Of a stretch of DNA of 64,000 bases, positions 11,037 through 23,270 are shown piece by piece. This stretch comes from Dicyema japonicum (Eukaryota > Dicyemida > Rhombozoa > Dicyemidae), in NCBI GenBank assembly GCA_011109175.1, contig RDEW01000050.1:150694-214693 (forward strand). Direction: 5' to 3'. The notes below the pieces were generated by a model. The model saw only the letters and a list, made by a program, of their open reading frames with translations. It was not told where the DNA came from and searched no databases. The number at the start of each line of letters is the position of its first letter. Positions within the stretch are counted from its first letter, which is position 1. The position numbers and the translations under genes are program-made.

Positions 11037-11870
11037 TTTTACACGCCAAACTTTTCATAGTATCCAAATCCTCCCCACTTACGAGCTTCCGGTTGATTGC
11101 TTTGAGATCCTCATCCAGCACCCCCCAGTAGCGTAGTACGCGGGCGCCCTCGATATTTCTTTCCACTTGCAGCGAAATATTCCTCCATTGCCAAATTTGC
11201 TGGTGATGTGGGGTCCATCCGTAGGACGTGTCCAAACAGTCTCCATCGGGCCTCCATCATCCAAGTCACAGGTCACTTTGAGCACTTTCGGTACAGTGTC
11301 TCATTGTTGATCCGTGCCGGCCATTGTACCCCGCACACTATTCGTATTTGCCTTCGGTGGAAGGAGCTAAGATTTTTGGTTTCTGAAACCGAGGTCCCCA
11401 GCAGGAAGAGTTATATAGCAAGACCGGCTTCATGAATGCATTGTAGAGCGCAAACGAAACGCGATCGTTACCGGTCTGTTAGTTAACCAATCCGTCTTCA
11501 TCATGTTCAGTGCGACCGTCGATAGTACTTTTCTCCGGGTAATGTCCTTACTGTCCCCGAGGAGGGAGCCGAGCTTTCTGGAACGTCTTCATCTCTCTTC
11601 CAATCTTGATCACATGCGTACGATTTCTACAATTTCAGTTTTAGTTGTATTCACCAGAAGAAACCATTTCCCAAGCTCTGCAGGGCAACGTCATGTAACC
11701 GCCTCAAGGCTGCTTTATCTTCCGATCCGAAATCCACATCATGGGTGTAATGTCTGTCGTTTTGCAAACGCTTGTAGCAGTAACATGAGTTGCACTAATA
11801 ATCGTTTCTTCAATGTTAGCAGACTCTAGTCAATAAATAAACTCTGACAATGTAAGTAGGCAAAATAATG
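11037..11870 (-). mobile_element. RTE-like retrotransposon 3' end
   Basis: Read on the - strand, the fragment begins near 11640 with KLGSLLGDSKDITRRKVLS and passes KVTCDLDDGGPMETVW. It reaches the 3' end with VLDEDLKAINRKLVSG, a known C-terminal pattern of RTE-type RTs (GRPRKTW...EDLK). Frame breaks are frequent. The LGSLLGD-DITRRK block recurs at about 15390 (-), 21890 (-) and 42570 (+), so these belong to one family here. The T-run at 11034-11040 is its tail, inserted into the R4-like copy. Confidence 0.7.
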
Positions 11871-12780
11871 GTTTTAAAGATCTAGTTCATATTGGTTTTA
11901 AGGTGGTGTAATATCTCCCAACAACCAAAATATTAATGTAAAGAAAGGAGGGATAAATATGCCTTGTAATTTAAAGAAGAGGACATTCGAAATTTTTCAC
12001 GTAACCTAGTACCTTTGCAAATATAATAAAAACTGGGAACTGTTTTTACCTGAGTACGTATATGATGTTTTTAATTATCTGTTGAATATTAAAAGTCCTT
12101 TACTATAGTGAAAGGCAGTTCTTTATAGTATATTGGTAAACCAAGTGATTTAAGCACAGATGAAAAATTTATACTCAAAAGCATAGGCTGAATTATGACT
12201 GTTTCTGGTAAGGATAGACAGTTGTCCCACTCAGTAGTCATACGCTTACAGATTAAATTATTTAACTATAATTTAGTGGTCAGTAGTGAGGGAAATAACA
12301 TTAAGTCTGACATAACTTACAAAAGTGTTGTAATACACGCGTAAGGATTTTAAACATAATTGTTGGTTTAGTTGGTCATAAATTGGTGATAACTGGGATT
12401 GTCAGATAATTTCTTGGGGGCACACAACAACAAAACTTAGTCATAAACTACCACAATAAAAAAACAAAAATTAATGTTATAGAGAATGAAGGAATCAATA
12501 AATCAACTCCTCCAAACAACAGCATTTAATGTAACTACCAGAATCCACCTCAATAAAATCAGGTAGTCTATCATTTCTATCTTTAAGAAGCCACAAATCA
12601 TCACAATTTATATTCTCCCGTTTAACATAACTAACTGCACAATCAACGGCAATCAACGACAAACTAAAATAAAAAACTAAACAAAACTCATTATATTTAC
12701 TACTGTCGGGTCCCCACTCAATTACCCTACAGATTACAACAAATCACTACACGTTGGAGTCGCTCAGAATTTTATTGAGA
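11871..12780. other. Intergenic AT-rich stretch
   Basis: No coding pattern or repeat of the window was recognised here. It lies downstream of the SMG5/6/7-like gene (on the - strand) and probably holds its 3' UTR. Confidence 0.4.
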
Positions 12781-12792
12781 GATATTCTAATG

Positions 12793-14295
12793 TCATCGTC
12801 TGCCTTCTTCTGACTGTCCAGAATAGAGAGGACTACATACAAATCCAACATTACTTGCATGGGGAATAACAACTTTAAAGTTGAATTTGTGAATTATTCG
12901 GCATATACCACTCCACTTGGAAGATAGCTTAAACGTCAGAATAACAATAGATGGGAGACGAACTGATGGCTTAGTTTCAACACTCTTCATGGCAAAGGAA
13001 ATCTTCTCCATAATTATTTTCCGGTCTACTTCACATGGTCGGAACTGATCAACGGGAGATCCCCTCACAACAATTCCATTTTGTTGTGTAGCAGCTGTTC
13101 TTAAGAATTCGAGGGGAGAAGGTTGGAGTTGAGACAAAACAAACTGATAGTCCGCATTTACAGTCAAATCAATACTGTTGAGCTTGCTGACGAAATAAAC
13201 CGCCAAATCAATGGTTGGTTTTTCAATTCTATTAAGCATAATCTCACCAATGACAGTATTAAACGTATTATTGAGGGGATCTACTAATGAGAGACAAGAT
13301 TACTAGACATTGGCCGGACAGTGTTGAGGAAATCCACCACATTTGATAATAGGTGAGGAAATGATTGCAAAATAGACCAATCTACCACTCCTCTGTCAAC
13401 CAGGTCAGTTAATAAAAGAATAAACACGTGGATAACTGACTCTTTAGCAGAATCATCACTATTGGACATGACATTCCGAATCACAAAGGAAATGAGGGAA
13501 AAGATGGACAATTTGCCATCAATTTGCTCTAAATTATTAAACTGGTTAATACCACAGAATCTGAGTGCAATTATGAGGACGACCACAACAAGACAAGATC
13601 TCTGGACATCCATGGTTCCCTCAAAAGTCTTCCCTTCCATTTGAGAGATAAGAGTCACAGCGGTGCTCTTCAGAGTCACAAGAAATTCAGAATTGTTCTG
13701 GTGGCTAGCTGACAAGAAAAATAATACCTGGGAGAGAATACACGGTAGAGAGTATCGAACAAACATGGATTGGGATTTCCTCTGAGCAGGAAGACCCGCC
13801 CAGTTACTTTGCCCGAGCTGATAACAACACTAGAAATTAATAGACAGCTACCTCATTAAATTGAAGAATACCCCCTCAACCGGAACTTTAGAGTACATAA
13901 GAAAGAGTTTGTTGTATGCAAAGACTATAATGAGGACTAAAACTACATTTTTGAGGGTCACACTTCAACGCTTTGAAATAGTAGCCCTCGCAGACTGAAA
14001 ATTCTTCGGAACCACAATCATAGAGGTATCTAACTGAGACTTACAAATAAAAGATACATAAATCTCCGAGGACGATGTATATTCTGTACAAAGCTGGGGG
14101 ACACGTGTCTGTCCAGGGCAGTTTCATGAACCGAGTGTACAGAGACACGGCGTTCCTTATGAACTGGACGTAGTTTGTCATAAAATCCCCCAAATTGTGT
14201 TTCCTGCAGACACTGATTATATTGTAAATGGATTTATTCCACAAAATTGTGTCAATACAATCAAAAAGATCACATGTAATCTGCTGAACACACAT
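12793..14295 (-). CDS. SMG5/6/7 (EST1-like) 14-3-3/TPR protein, six exons
   Basis: This is a likely nonsense-mediated decay factor that would bind phosphorylated UPF1. Exons are 14295-14058, 14033-13897, 13874-13852, 13829-13728, 13704-13304 and 13280-12793, with introns of 24, 22, 22, 23 and 23 nt; the last may instead be 20 nt, which is also in frame. The spliced length is 1389 nt, exactly 463 codons. Family evidence is the order LWNKSIYNIISVCRKH, VQFIRNAVSLYTRF, YIVLGDLFRYLYD and then EGYYFKALKCDPQKC. This matches the LW..FY, FY, LGDL.RY and YY.KA...P signature of the SMG5/6/7 N-terminal domain. The C-terminal half is helical and shows no PIN nuclease motif. The N-terminus may extend upstream: the frame stays open from 14295 to a possible acceptor at 14309. 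Reading LGDLFRYLY needs the 24-nt intron at 14034-14057, which supports the model. Confidence 0.65.
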
Positions 14296-14599
14296 AAATT
14301 CAAGTCTACATTGATATAAGGATTACTGATTGAGAAGACATGTGAATTCAGAAGTAAAAAATAGACTAGGTCCATTTGAATGATTCTTTACATAGACCTC
14401 TATTCGTTGAGCTAATTCTTGAATACTATGATATGATTAAACTGCTTACTCGTCACCCATTAAACACCAACATCATGGCTCGCAGACTATATTTAAATAC
14501 ATTATATTTCCTTAGTTATTTAATACATCCTTATATGTTTTAATTTATTTAATTAAGACGCTTTGTATTTAGTTCCTTATACATAACTTCCTTAGTTGA

Positions 14600-14830
14600 C
14601 GAGTGCTTTGGCTTGACGAGTGACGCAGTCATCAGTGAACACATCACTGCGGAACCAGATCGTCTATATAGGACATACAAAAAGAAAACAAAATAAGTTG
14701 AGAGCATTCCTCATCGATTAGATATGATGACTGTTCTGTGCTTAAAATAGAGTGTGTGTTCTGTCTGAGGAGAGCTATAGCTAATATGGCTCCTCGGAAT
14801 CTGGTCAGATGAGGGGATTCAAAAGTCAGA
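14600..14830 (+). repeat. SINE-like dispersed repeat, 5'-truncated copy
   Basis: Bases from ggcttgacgagtgacg (about 14612) onward match 50658-50820 closely, including ccagatcgtctatatagga and tcctcatcgattagatatga. The tRNA-like head seen in the 50.5 kb copy is missing here. Confidence 0.65.
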
Positions 14831-14949
14831 TCCATTCCCGAGTCTGCAATGTGCATACTTGAATCTCTATTAAGGATATTTATGTGTCATGTATTGGCGA
14901 GAGTTTTTTTATAATTAGACTTACTTTTATTTCATAATATTTCATTGCC

Positions 14950-15830
14950 CTTTAGATCGTTATTAATGGCTCTGTTCACTTGTCTCAGGTCACCATTCAG
15001 GACTTAAGGAAACGTTTTACGTGAACGAACTCGGAATTTTACACCAGAGGTTTCGAAGAATTCTTCATGATGATGTTTGCTGGTGTGTCTGGTCCATTCT
15101 TGGAATGTGACCAAAAAGTTTCCAACGAGTCTTCGTGATCAGGGTGCTCAGAGGTCCAAAGAAGCTCCACTCCTTACACGCATCACTTTAGTCCCAAGAG
15201 AGACCGAAGTTGCTTTCTATGAAAAGATTCGAGTCTTTTCCATCGGTTTTCGAAATCAATTTCACGAAAGCCTCATACAACTTGAAGTGGAGTGATGGGC
15301 GGACTGGATTGATTCTTCCATTAGCTACTGCATGGTCACCCTAGATAATAATTTCCTTCTCGTAATGTCTTTGGAATTCCTGAGAAGCAAGTCAAGTTTT
15401 ATGGTCTTCCTCCAGTTTTCAGTACTGAGACGTCGGAGTGCATCTTTGTAACTAGAGACAAAGTCAACATCATCGACTTAACAATTTCCATAATATCATC
15501 ACTGTAATACTTCTGGAGATCTCGTAGAGTTAATTCACGATATACAGCAAACAATACCGGAGAGAGTGAGTCTCTGAGGTTTGCCCACTATTGTCACGAT
15601 TTCTTGCCATTTACATTTTCCAATACTCACTCATAACTATATATTTGATAGGAGTATCTGTGTTAGGGTGACCGAGTCCTGCCTGATCCAAGAAACTTTC
15701 CAGTTCTTCAATGAGTTGTCCTTGGCGGACTAGTCCGAGAATAGTCCTTGAACTTTGGAAGTTTTCTGAATAGCACAATGCCACCAATGTCACCATACTA
15801 GATTAGATGTTGATCTTCTAGTCCTGAAAA
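14950..15830 (-). mobile_element. RTE-like retrotransposon fragment
   Basis: On the - strand it reads LRDSLSPVLFAVYRELTLRDLQ (about 15560, the QGDSLSP block), then YSDDI (about 15500, in place of YADD) and DALRRLSTENWRKT-like and NSKDITRRK-like sequence in broken frames (about 15430-15370). The open stretch 15796-15611 lies just upstream on the same strand and is either the preceding RT segment or unrelated. It is decayed. Confidence 0.6.
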
Positions 15831-15939
15831 CAATTTGGCTTTTGGCAAGTACGATCATGGCAAGGATCTTCCGTAGGGTGTTTAAAAGGATAACAGTGCG
15901 CAAGTTTTCAACTGATCCAAGGGGTTCACTGGTATTAGT

Positions 15940-16600
15940 GATTGTAGAAAAAAGGTCAAGCGGAAAAAAATAAAGTTGTCTTTTTTTAGTTTATATCGCA
16001 TTTTTGTGATACTACTAGCATCTTTTAATTTTTAATAATTTTTTCAATACTTGACTTTTTTTCCATTTTTTAAATTTTTTCCCTTATAAATTTTCGAAGT
16101 TTAGCGCAAAACGGAAAAAAAGTCAAATCCGTTAACGAAATTAAGTCAAGCACGAATCTTTACAAATCAGTTCAGACACCTGGAGCAGGTGCTTCGACCG
16201 TGGAAAACCTAAAAATCAAGAAATATTCCTGCCTCGGGGACCGCTACCGATTTATTCCTGTTGCGGCCGAGTCATCGGAAGCCGTTGGTCCAATGACGGC
16301 TGAGTTCTTGCGCGAACTCGGAGGAATGCTTGCCAGAAAGAAAAGGGATCAACGAGAATGGTTATGGCAGAGACAAAAGATTGGAATGGCCATACTCGGA
16401 AAGAACTCGTTCTCGATTCACGAAGCCGGCTTCCTTTAAAAAATAAATAAAATATTTTTGACAAAAAATTTTACCTTCAAAAAAAAGTCAAATGAAAAAA
16501 AAGTCAAGTGTTAAAAAAATGTTAAAAATTAAAAGTTGCCATTAATGCTATAAAAATACGATAAAACTAAAAAAGACGACTTGATTTTTTTTCGCACTTC
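15940..16600. mobile_element. Non-autonomous TIR element (MULE-like) carrying a retroelement fragment
   Basis: The 9-bp direct repeat ggtattagt flanks it (15931-15939 and 16601-16609). The first roughly 125 bases (starting gattgtagaaaaaaggtcaa) align with the reverse complement of the last roughly 125 (starting gaagtgcgaaaaaaaatcaa), sharing ttttttagtttta, tttttataatt-like runs and acttgacttttttt. A 9-bp target duplication with long imperfect TIRs is what Mutator-like elements show. No transposase is present. The centre is an R2-like 3' fragment. Confidence 0.75.
16150..16440 (+). mobile_element. R2-like 3' end fragment inside the TIR element
   Basis: The open stretch reads ENLKIKKYSCLGDRYRFIPV, then GPMTAEFLRELGGMLARKK and WQRQKIGMAILGKNSFSIH, ending at TAA 16437-16439. 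It is nearly the same as the C-terminus of the R2-like copy at 44700-44976. It is the part of ORF downstream of the endonuclease motif. Confidence 0.85.
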
Positions 16601-16759
16601 GGTATTAGTACCCCTTTTCCAAGATCTGAAAAATTCCCATTCAGCAAACTTGAGAGTTTTTCTTAAAGTTCTAAATTTTATCGATATGTTGTCTGCTCCC
16701 AGAAAGTGACTAAATTTGATCTTTTATTGTTCTGGAGACCTCATCGTGAAAGATGCTTT

Positions 16760-19270
16760 ATTATTTATTTAATAACCCCGAAAAGGGAACACCAAGAATG
16801 GAGTAAACCAACTAATTAAGTGATCCCGCTACGCCTCAACAGGATCGAGAAGTTTTTTTATGTTCCTCCAGAGTACCCACGGCTTTCCTGAATAGACGAC
16901 GATCATCTTTCATTAGAGTTTGAAGAGAGTGGGTTTTTCCCCAAATTTCGTGTATTTGAGGCCTCTAGCCTTGAATGGAAGAAACGACTTGTTTCTTGGC
17001 CACACAGACCGATGAAGCCGGAGCCATTATTTTTGATTGCGGCGTGGTCAAACATTGGAGGAAAAGATCGGGGTAGTTTGTTAGACGTGCAAGTTTTCCT
17101 GTTAGGGAGTTGATCTTGTATGAATTGATATTGAAGCTCCATAGGCCCATGAGGCACAAGCATACTCTACCGTCGGTTTTAGAAGTTGATTGAACAAGAC
17201 GACAGCGCATTCCGTGACGGCCTGGACTTTAAGAGCGGTTTGATTATATTTAGTTTCCTGAGACCCTTTGTCATAACGTTCTTCACATGTTGACAAAATT
17301 CATCAAAGGGTCGAAAGTCACTCCCAGATAGTTGGATGAATCTGTATGGTAAAGAGTTTCCATAAATGTTCAAATCCAGTGTATGTTTGTCTTTTCTGTC
17401 TGTGGTGAAGATTGTATAGGTTGATTTATCCCTGGATATGGAAAGACGATTCAAACTCAACCAGGCTCCCAGGTCGTCAAAATATGACTGAAGCTCTGAT
17501 TTTGCTGTACCCACGTATTTGTTCCTGCTAGCGATGATTAGGTCGTCAGCATAAGTGAGAAGCATTGAATCTGGTCTTTCAGAGCAGGGTAAATCGTTAG
17601 GAATAAAGTTGAATAACGCCGGAGAGAGGGCGATCCTTGAGGGACGCCATTTGGTAGAGACGGGACCTCGATCTTGCGTGGCCTATACAGACACGTCTTC
17701 TTCATCCGGAGAGAAAATTGGCTATCCATCTTTTCAAAACCGGCTGAATGGTGATGTCAAAAACCTTTTCGTGAGTATTGTTCTCGGACAAAATCGAACG
17801 CCTTCTGGATGTCCAGGGAAACCATATTGTCCGTAGATGGCGTTTCGGTACGTTGAACCCTTCTGATATAAATTGAGACAGTGAAGTCAAATGTGTCGTA
17901 GTTGAACGCTCACATGTTGAAAAGTCGGGCAAATGGGTTTAATTTTCCAGAGTACGAGTTTTTCCATTAGGCGCGATAATGCGCACGTTAATGAAATTAG
18001 AGGTAAGGTTTTCGGTTTTCCTGGTTTAGGAGGTATTATAAGTGAGTTCTTCCATTTGCATGGGATGACGTTCTTGTTAGAAGACAAATTAAAAATTGAC
18101 GTAATCAAATTGATTGCAACACTACCAAAGTGTTTTAGCAAAATTCCCGGGATGGCGTCAGGTCCACACGTAAAAGATCTCTTCATCGATCTTATAGCCT
18201 GTGTGACCTCGGCATGCGTAAACAGATTGATCCATGAAGTTGGTTTAGGCACTAAATTCCGAAAGTGACAATAATGGATTTCGAGAAGTCCTTGTGGCTT
18301 ATGGATGCGTAACATTTCATTAGGTTGTTAGCTTGCACAGTATTTGGAGCAGAAAAAGATTCTGATTCATCTGATAAGTTTAGCTTGATTCGACGAATAG
18401 TTTTCCATAAAAGACTCGTGGATTTCATATGTCCAATAGATGATAATAGGCGCTTCCACGCCCTATCTTTCTTTTCTCTGATGAGCTTTGTAATTCTCTG
18501 ATTTAAGCATTTTATATTTTGCAAATCAGAAGAGGTTTGCAGATGATTCATCTTCAGGGAGTTTCTTTGTTTGATGAGGAGACGAGTCTCCGAGTCCAGA
18601 GTAGGCTTGTAGGATTTATAAACTGCACGTGGTACAAACAACTTTTCAGCTTGAAGGATTACATGGTTTAGATGGTCCACTGCTTTGTCGATGGAGCAAA
18701 ATGAGGTGGGATCAAAGTGTATTAGGTTATTGTCAATGAAGAGCTTGAAATTCGACCAGTCAGCTTTCTTGTAGACCTTGAAGGTTGCTTTAATTCTACG
18801 TGAGTTATTGAATCGGCTCAGTTTTAATATAATCGGATTATGATCACTATGAAAATCGTAGGAGACGTTCCATGAAATCTTCGGGGCAATCCTAGAGGAA
18901 GCAATGGATATGTCGGGGGAGGTTGGGTTGTCATTTCTTCGGATAGGTGTCCTTGTGAAAGATTCGGGTGATTCAGAATCACCATTTTTTCTAGAGAGTC
19001 GATAATTAGACTCCCCCTCTTGTCTGCCGACTGGGTACTGAGTCATTGGAGATGTTTGGCGTTGAAATCCCCGCATAGTAACACATTTCGAATTTCTTGT
19101 AGTTTGTCGAGCTTCGGAACATAGTTATTAAGACAGGATCCCGGCGGTGGAATGTAAATGTTGAATAAGATGTTCTGACCCATTAATAAAATCAATAGAA
19201 ATTTGTTCCGCGGTCCTGTCGTGTAGAATTAAATCATCTACTTGCGAAATCATCAAGATGCTCCATTAAA
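16760..19270 (-). mobile_element. Jockey-B non-LTR retrotransposon, 5'-truncated, decayed
   Basis: The 3' end is at about 16762 (the + strand shows tttatttaataaccccg and then ggtgatcccgc-like sequence, the family tail). Going 5' on the - strand: RT thumb and C-terminus (about 17000-17350), LLTYADDLIIASRNKYV (YADD, about 17560), GVPQGSP (about 17650), MEKLVLWKIKPI and FTCGPDAIPGILLKHF (about 18190). Then comes the linker 19076-18252 (DWSNFKLFIDNNL, REKKDRAWKRLLSS) and the end of the APE endonuclease (SWNVSYDFHSDHNPIILKL at about 18870; a VLLCGDFNAKH-like block at about 19080). Stops and frameshifts are present throughout. Confidence 0.8.
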
Positions 19271-19399
19271 CCTGTAAATTAAAGATTTCATCGATTATTA
19301 ATGAATCGAGACTAATTTATAATGTTAATGGATTAATCCTTGCTCTTTAACTTAAGAATATTAGCGTGCCGTTATGTGGTCTACCAATTCAAAAGGATT

Positions 19400-21310
19400 T
19401 GGAAATGCCCACCGAAAAAGGACCGATAGACTCCATCCTCCTGGGGACAATTGTATCGTGAAATCTCAGAAGATAAAATGAAGAATTGTTACTTTGATAG
19501 CTTCAGCTCACTGGAGAATGCCATCAGCTACTTATCCAAATAATCTTGGAAGCAAGATCAAGGGCTACATCCAAACATTACATAGATTCGTCGAGTGGTC
19601 GAGGGAAAACGGCTTTGATTAAAGAAAGAAATCAACTTAAACAGGATAACCTTGGATATGAAACTCCGGATCAGAACATTGAATAATGAAATAAAGGCAA
19701 AAGAGCTCAAGGCCCAGAGGTTGAAGTGGAATCGTGTGCATACAATGGTAAATAGAAATCGCACTACGGGAGAGGTGTGGAAAGCTATTCGAAATGTGGC
19801 AAAAGGCGATGAAGTTTCAACATGTTCAAAGTGATGTGAACAACTTAATAAAATTCTATACTAAAATTAGACACAAGGAGCACACTAACATCATGTAGGA
19901 AACTAAAGAGACTATCAGAACCACTCTTCTTTTCGGAGAGAGAGGTGAAGGATACAATACATTCCGTAAAAACGACTTACTCCATGGACCAGACAAAATT
20001 CCTGTTATCTTATTAAAAATCCTAGAGACGGAGGAGTCACTATCCTAACGTCGATTTTCAACTATTCGATTGACATTATTATGGAAACAGGCACTAATAC
20101 GGCCAATACTAAAACCAGGAAGAACCGATGACCCAGGCGTCTTTTAGACCTGTCACTGCTATGTTCAATGTCAAAAATTCTGGAGAGGCTTGTGCTTGGG
20201 AGAATAAAAGAATTTTTACCAGAAAAGAATTTTCAACATGGATTCAAAAATAAAAGATCCACGTCTACATACTTGCAAACATTGACCAAATTCATTCGAG
20301 TCGGATTCACAACCAAGCCGAGACACTTTAAAACAGTGCTCTGCTCGATTGACATACATTGACTCAGTCTCGAAGAAGATTCTTTCGAGAAAAATGTTTC
20401 AGTCGGAGATCCCAGGGAAGCTAAAGCTTTGGATTATTAACTTCCTAAGTGGACGAAGGGGACGTGTTTGCCTCGGAGGTCTGAAATCAATCTCACGGCT
20501 CCTCCCAAACGGAGTCCCTCAAGGATAGCCTTTATCTCTTGCTCTGTTTAACCTCTTTCTGGCTGATATCCCGAGTCTTGAATCTGAGAATGATGTTCTA
20601 CTATCCTATGCGGATGATATTGTGTTGGCTTCGCGAGATCAGGACATCCAAAAGGCTACAGAAAGAATACAAATTAACCTGGACAGGCTTAGTGCCTGGA
20701 TAATGGAAAACTCACTCGTGTGAATGCAGAGAAGTCGTCTACGTCACTATTTACCTCTGACAAACGATTGGGAAGGAAGACAGTCACCTTGAGGTTAAAC
20801 AAGGTCGGCATCTTTTTCCACAGATGTCAAAGGATCTTGGGTCTGACAATTGATGTGCATCTCTGTTTGACAAGTAGAAAACATTCTATTGAAATGCGAG
20901 AAGAAACTGAACGTATTGAAAGTTTATCGGAATATGGAAGAGTGGTACTCACCCAGTCTTGATGAGCGTGTACAAACAGTACATCGAGCCATGTTTCTCA
21001 TATGCATGCGCCTCGTGGGGACAGTCCATATTTTGGACAAATATGAGGAAAATTGAGGAAATGCAAAGAGGGCTTACAGAGTAACGGAGCGTTGGATTTG
21101 TGAAGATCACCGAACCAGACCTACGCCTCTGGAAGCCCTTATGAGACTAGACTCCAGATCACGGGAGAAGGTGGCCCTGAAAATTCAAGCACCCGTCCTT
21201 TACGTTCATGCGCGGGCACGAAGGAAGAACACTGGGCAAAGATGAGGGCTCTGTTAGAATGCATCGGATCACGTGATAATTAGTTTGGTTTTACCGTGGT
21301 CTTGGTTAAA
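19400..21310 (+). mobile_element. Jockey-B non-LTR retrotransposon, decayed copy
   Basis: This is the same family as 16760-19270, in the opposite orientation. Readable parts are LNNEIKAKELKAQRLKW and RTTGEVWKAIRNVAK (linker, about 19680), MSKILERLVLGRIKEFLPE (RT, 20168), a QHGFKNKRSTSTYLQTL block, LSYADDIVLASRD (about 20603) and a C-terminus near 21000-21200. It ends in the family tail (gataattagtttggttttac...aaataaattt) near 21310. The frame is broken many times. Confidence 0.75.
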
Positions 21311-21489
21311 TAAATTTAAAAAATGGTCTTTAACTCAGTCAGTTGTGCAAAAATAATTCGACTGTTGTGGATATGTGTTACACACGAGACTATTTGTTCT
21401 ACTAGGTTTTTCCAGCATCCTCGTTGCAGGCCATACTCCTAAGTATATCGATTTTATTCATTTTTTATTCGTTTTTTTACACTTTGAAT

Positions 21490-22430
21490 GTTTTTAGCAA
21501 CAAGAATTGGCAAGGTTGTGCGTGGTCGGCCGAGGAATGCTGACTTGTCGTATGTGCGTAATATCATTCCATCTCACAATCAGCAGGGGCTGCTGTATCG
21601 ACTCTCAGGATATTCCGAATAAACCCCAGTGTGCTTCAGTGATGTCAAACTGACAAGTAAACTGTTGAATATCTCTTAAAAGATTTTTACTATTTTTGTT
21701 TCGAATCAGGAAGTTTGGTTGTCTTGGGAAATGCGCAAAAGGTGTAAGTTCAGAATTTGATGCACCTATTCGTTGGCTTAACGAAAACATTAATTTAGAA
21801 TACAGTCTTTACTTTTTGGCCACATAACCAGTTCATCCACAGTTTACTAAGTGCGTCAGTCAACAACATCTTTTTACGAATAATGCTTTCACTGTCGCCC
21901 AGAAAGTGTTCTAACTTTTTTGAGAGTCGCCATTTTTTTCTGTTTGTTTCACCTCTCAACAAATTGTTATGAGGTTTTTTCCTTGTTAACTTGTAATAAC
22001 TAAGGTGCTATGTTGAGTAGTTCTTCTAGTGTCGACTCATCACGGGAGATGAAGTCTACGTCGTCAGCATATACTACTTCAGTTATCAATCAGTCTTGAC
22101 TAGTTTCTTCAGATCTCTCAGTACCGTTTTAAGAATGGCAATGAATATCACAGAAAATATTGAGTTGCCTGTAGGTGTTCCAATAGTTGTTCTTGAATGT
22201 GTGGATCCAATATTCACAGTCTTGAGGATTTCCATTAGTGTGTCACTTTTGATCGTATCAAATGGGCGACTCATGCCAATACCCAATATTGCGGTCGTCA
22301 TTTGAATTTTTGAGATATGAAATAGCCAAATATGCCCCCATATTACACATGCAGTTGATCTTCTTGACCTGAATCCGCTTTGACTTACCGACAAGTAGTT
22401 ATTGAGCTTTAATGCGTTTTAACATCAACA
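21490..22430 (-). mobile_element. RTE-like retrotransposon fragment
   Basis: Readable on the - strand: SVSQSGFRSRRSTACVIWGH (22394) and GIGMSRPFDTIKSDTLMEIL (motif A region with RPFDT in place of RAFDT), then a degraded active site and an HFLGDSESIIRKKMLL-like block near 21890. The SQSGFR-RST and LGD-E-I-RKML phrases match the copy at 41665-42960. It is decayed. Confidence 0.7.
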
Positions 22431-23040
22431 GATAAAAAAGTTTCCTTAGCGTATTCAAGAGTATGATTATACAAATATTGTCGAAGAGACTGTGGGCTGT
22501 AGGATTTTTGAAAAAGATCAATGTTCACTTTGCAATAGATAGTGTGGTATTAGTGTATAACAGTTAGATTATTATCATTGATACCTCTTGTATTTAATCA
22601 GTTCATCATTGAAGTTATCTGGGTCCGTGGAAATACTATTTTAAATTTTTATAACATTTAAAATTTGATGTTATGTTGTTTGGTGGTAGTGTTTTCTCCC
22701 TTAAATAGCTGGAACTATTGACGGACTATTTCAGTTATGCTTACAATTGTCTTCCCAGAATCGTTATACACAATTAGTTTTATGTTGTCGTCCACCTTAA
22801 AGAATGGAGTGGCTGTTTCCCCCTGATAATTGCCAGAGAAATGGAATAACCTTGGACCAAGGATATGCTTCTAAGCAAGCTGAGGATCAGAAGAGAAAGA
22901 AGTGCTGAATCATTACAGAGGATCACTTTTTTGTCCTGTTTGCTGTTAAAACGTCAAGAATCCTTGGCCCACAAGCTGACGATCTAGTGCGTCGGATCGG
23001 CTCAATGATCCGAAGGGTCATCAGACATTCCTGTATATAT
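22431..23040. other. No recognisable feature
   Basis: AT-rich sequence without a coding pattern or a repeat shared with other parts of the window. Confidence 0.35.
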
Positions 23041-23270
23041 AACTTTAATCTTTTTTGATCAATGTCCTTCAAGGATAATATAAAATTATGGATGGATTCA
23101 AAATACCACCCTTTTATGTGGATGGTATAAGAACAATTGCACAGTCACTACAACACATGAATAGCTAATTCAGGTAACCTCCCACACTTCAAACTAATTA
23201 GTTTATCAGCATTTTGACTTTCTCGTTAAGTTTGACAGAAAATACAATTATTCTTTTCTAACTACACAAT

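Noticed and set aside
15611-15796. Minus-strand frame as a host exon
   Set aside because: It abuts RTE-like RT sequence on the same strand and has no independent family match.
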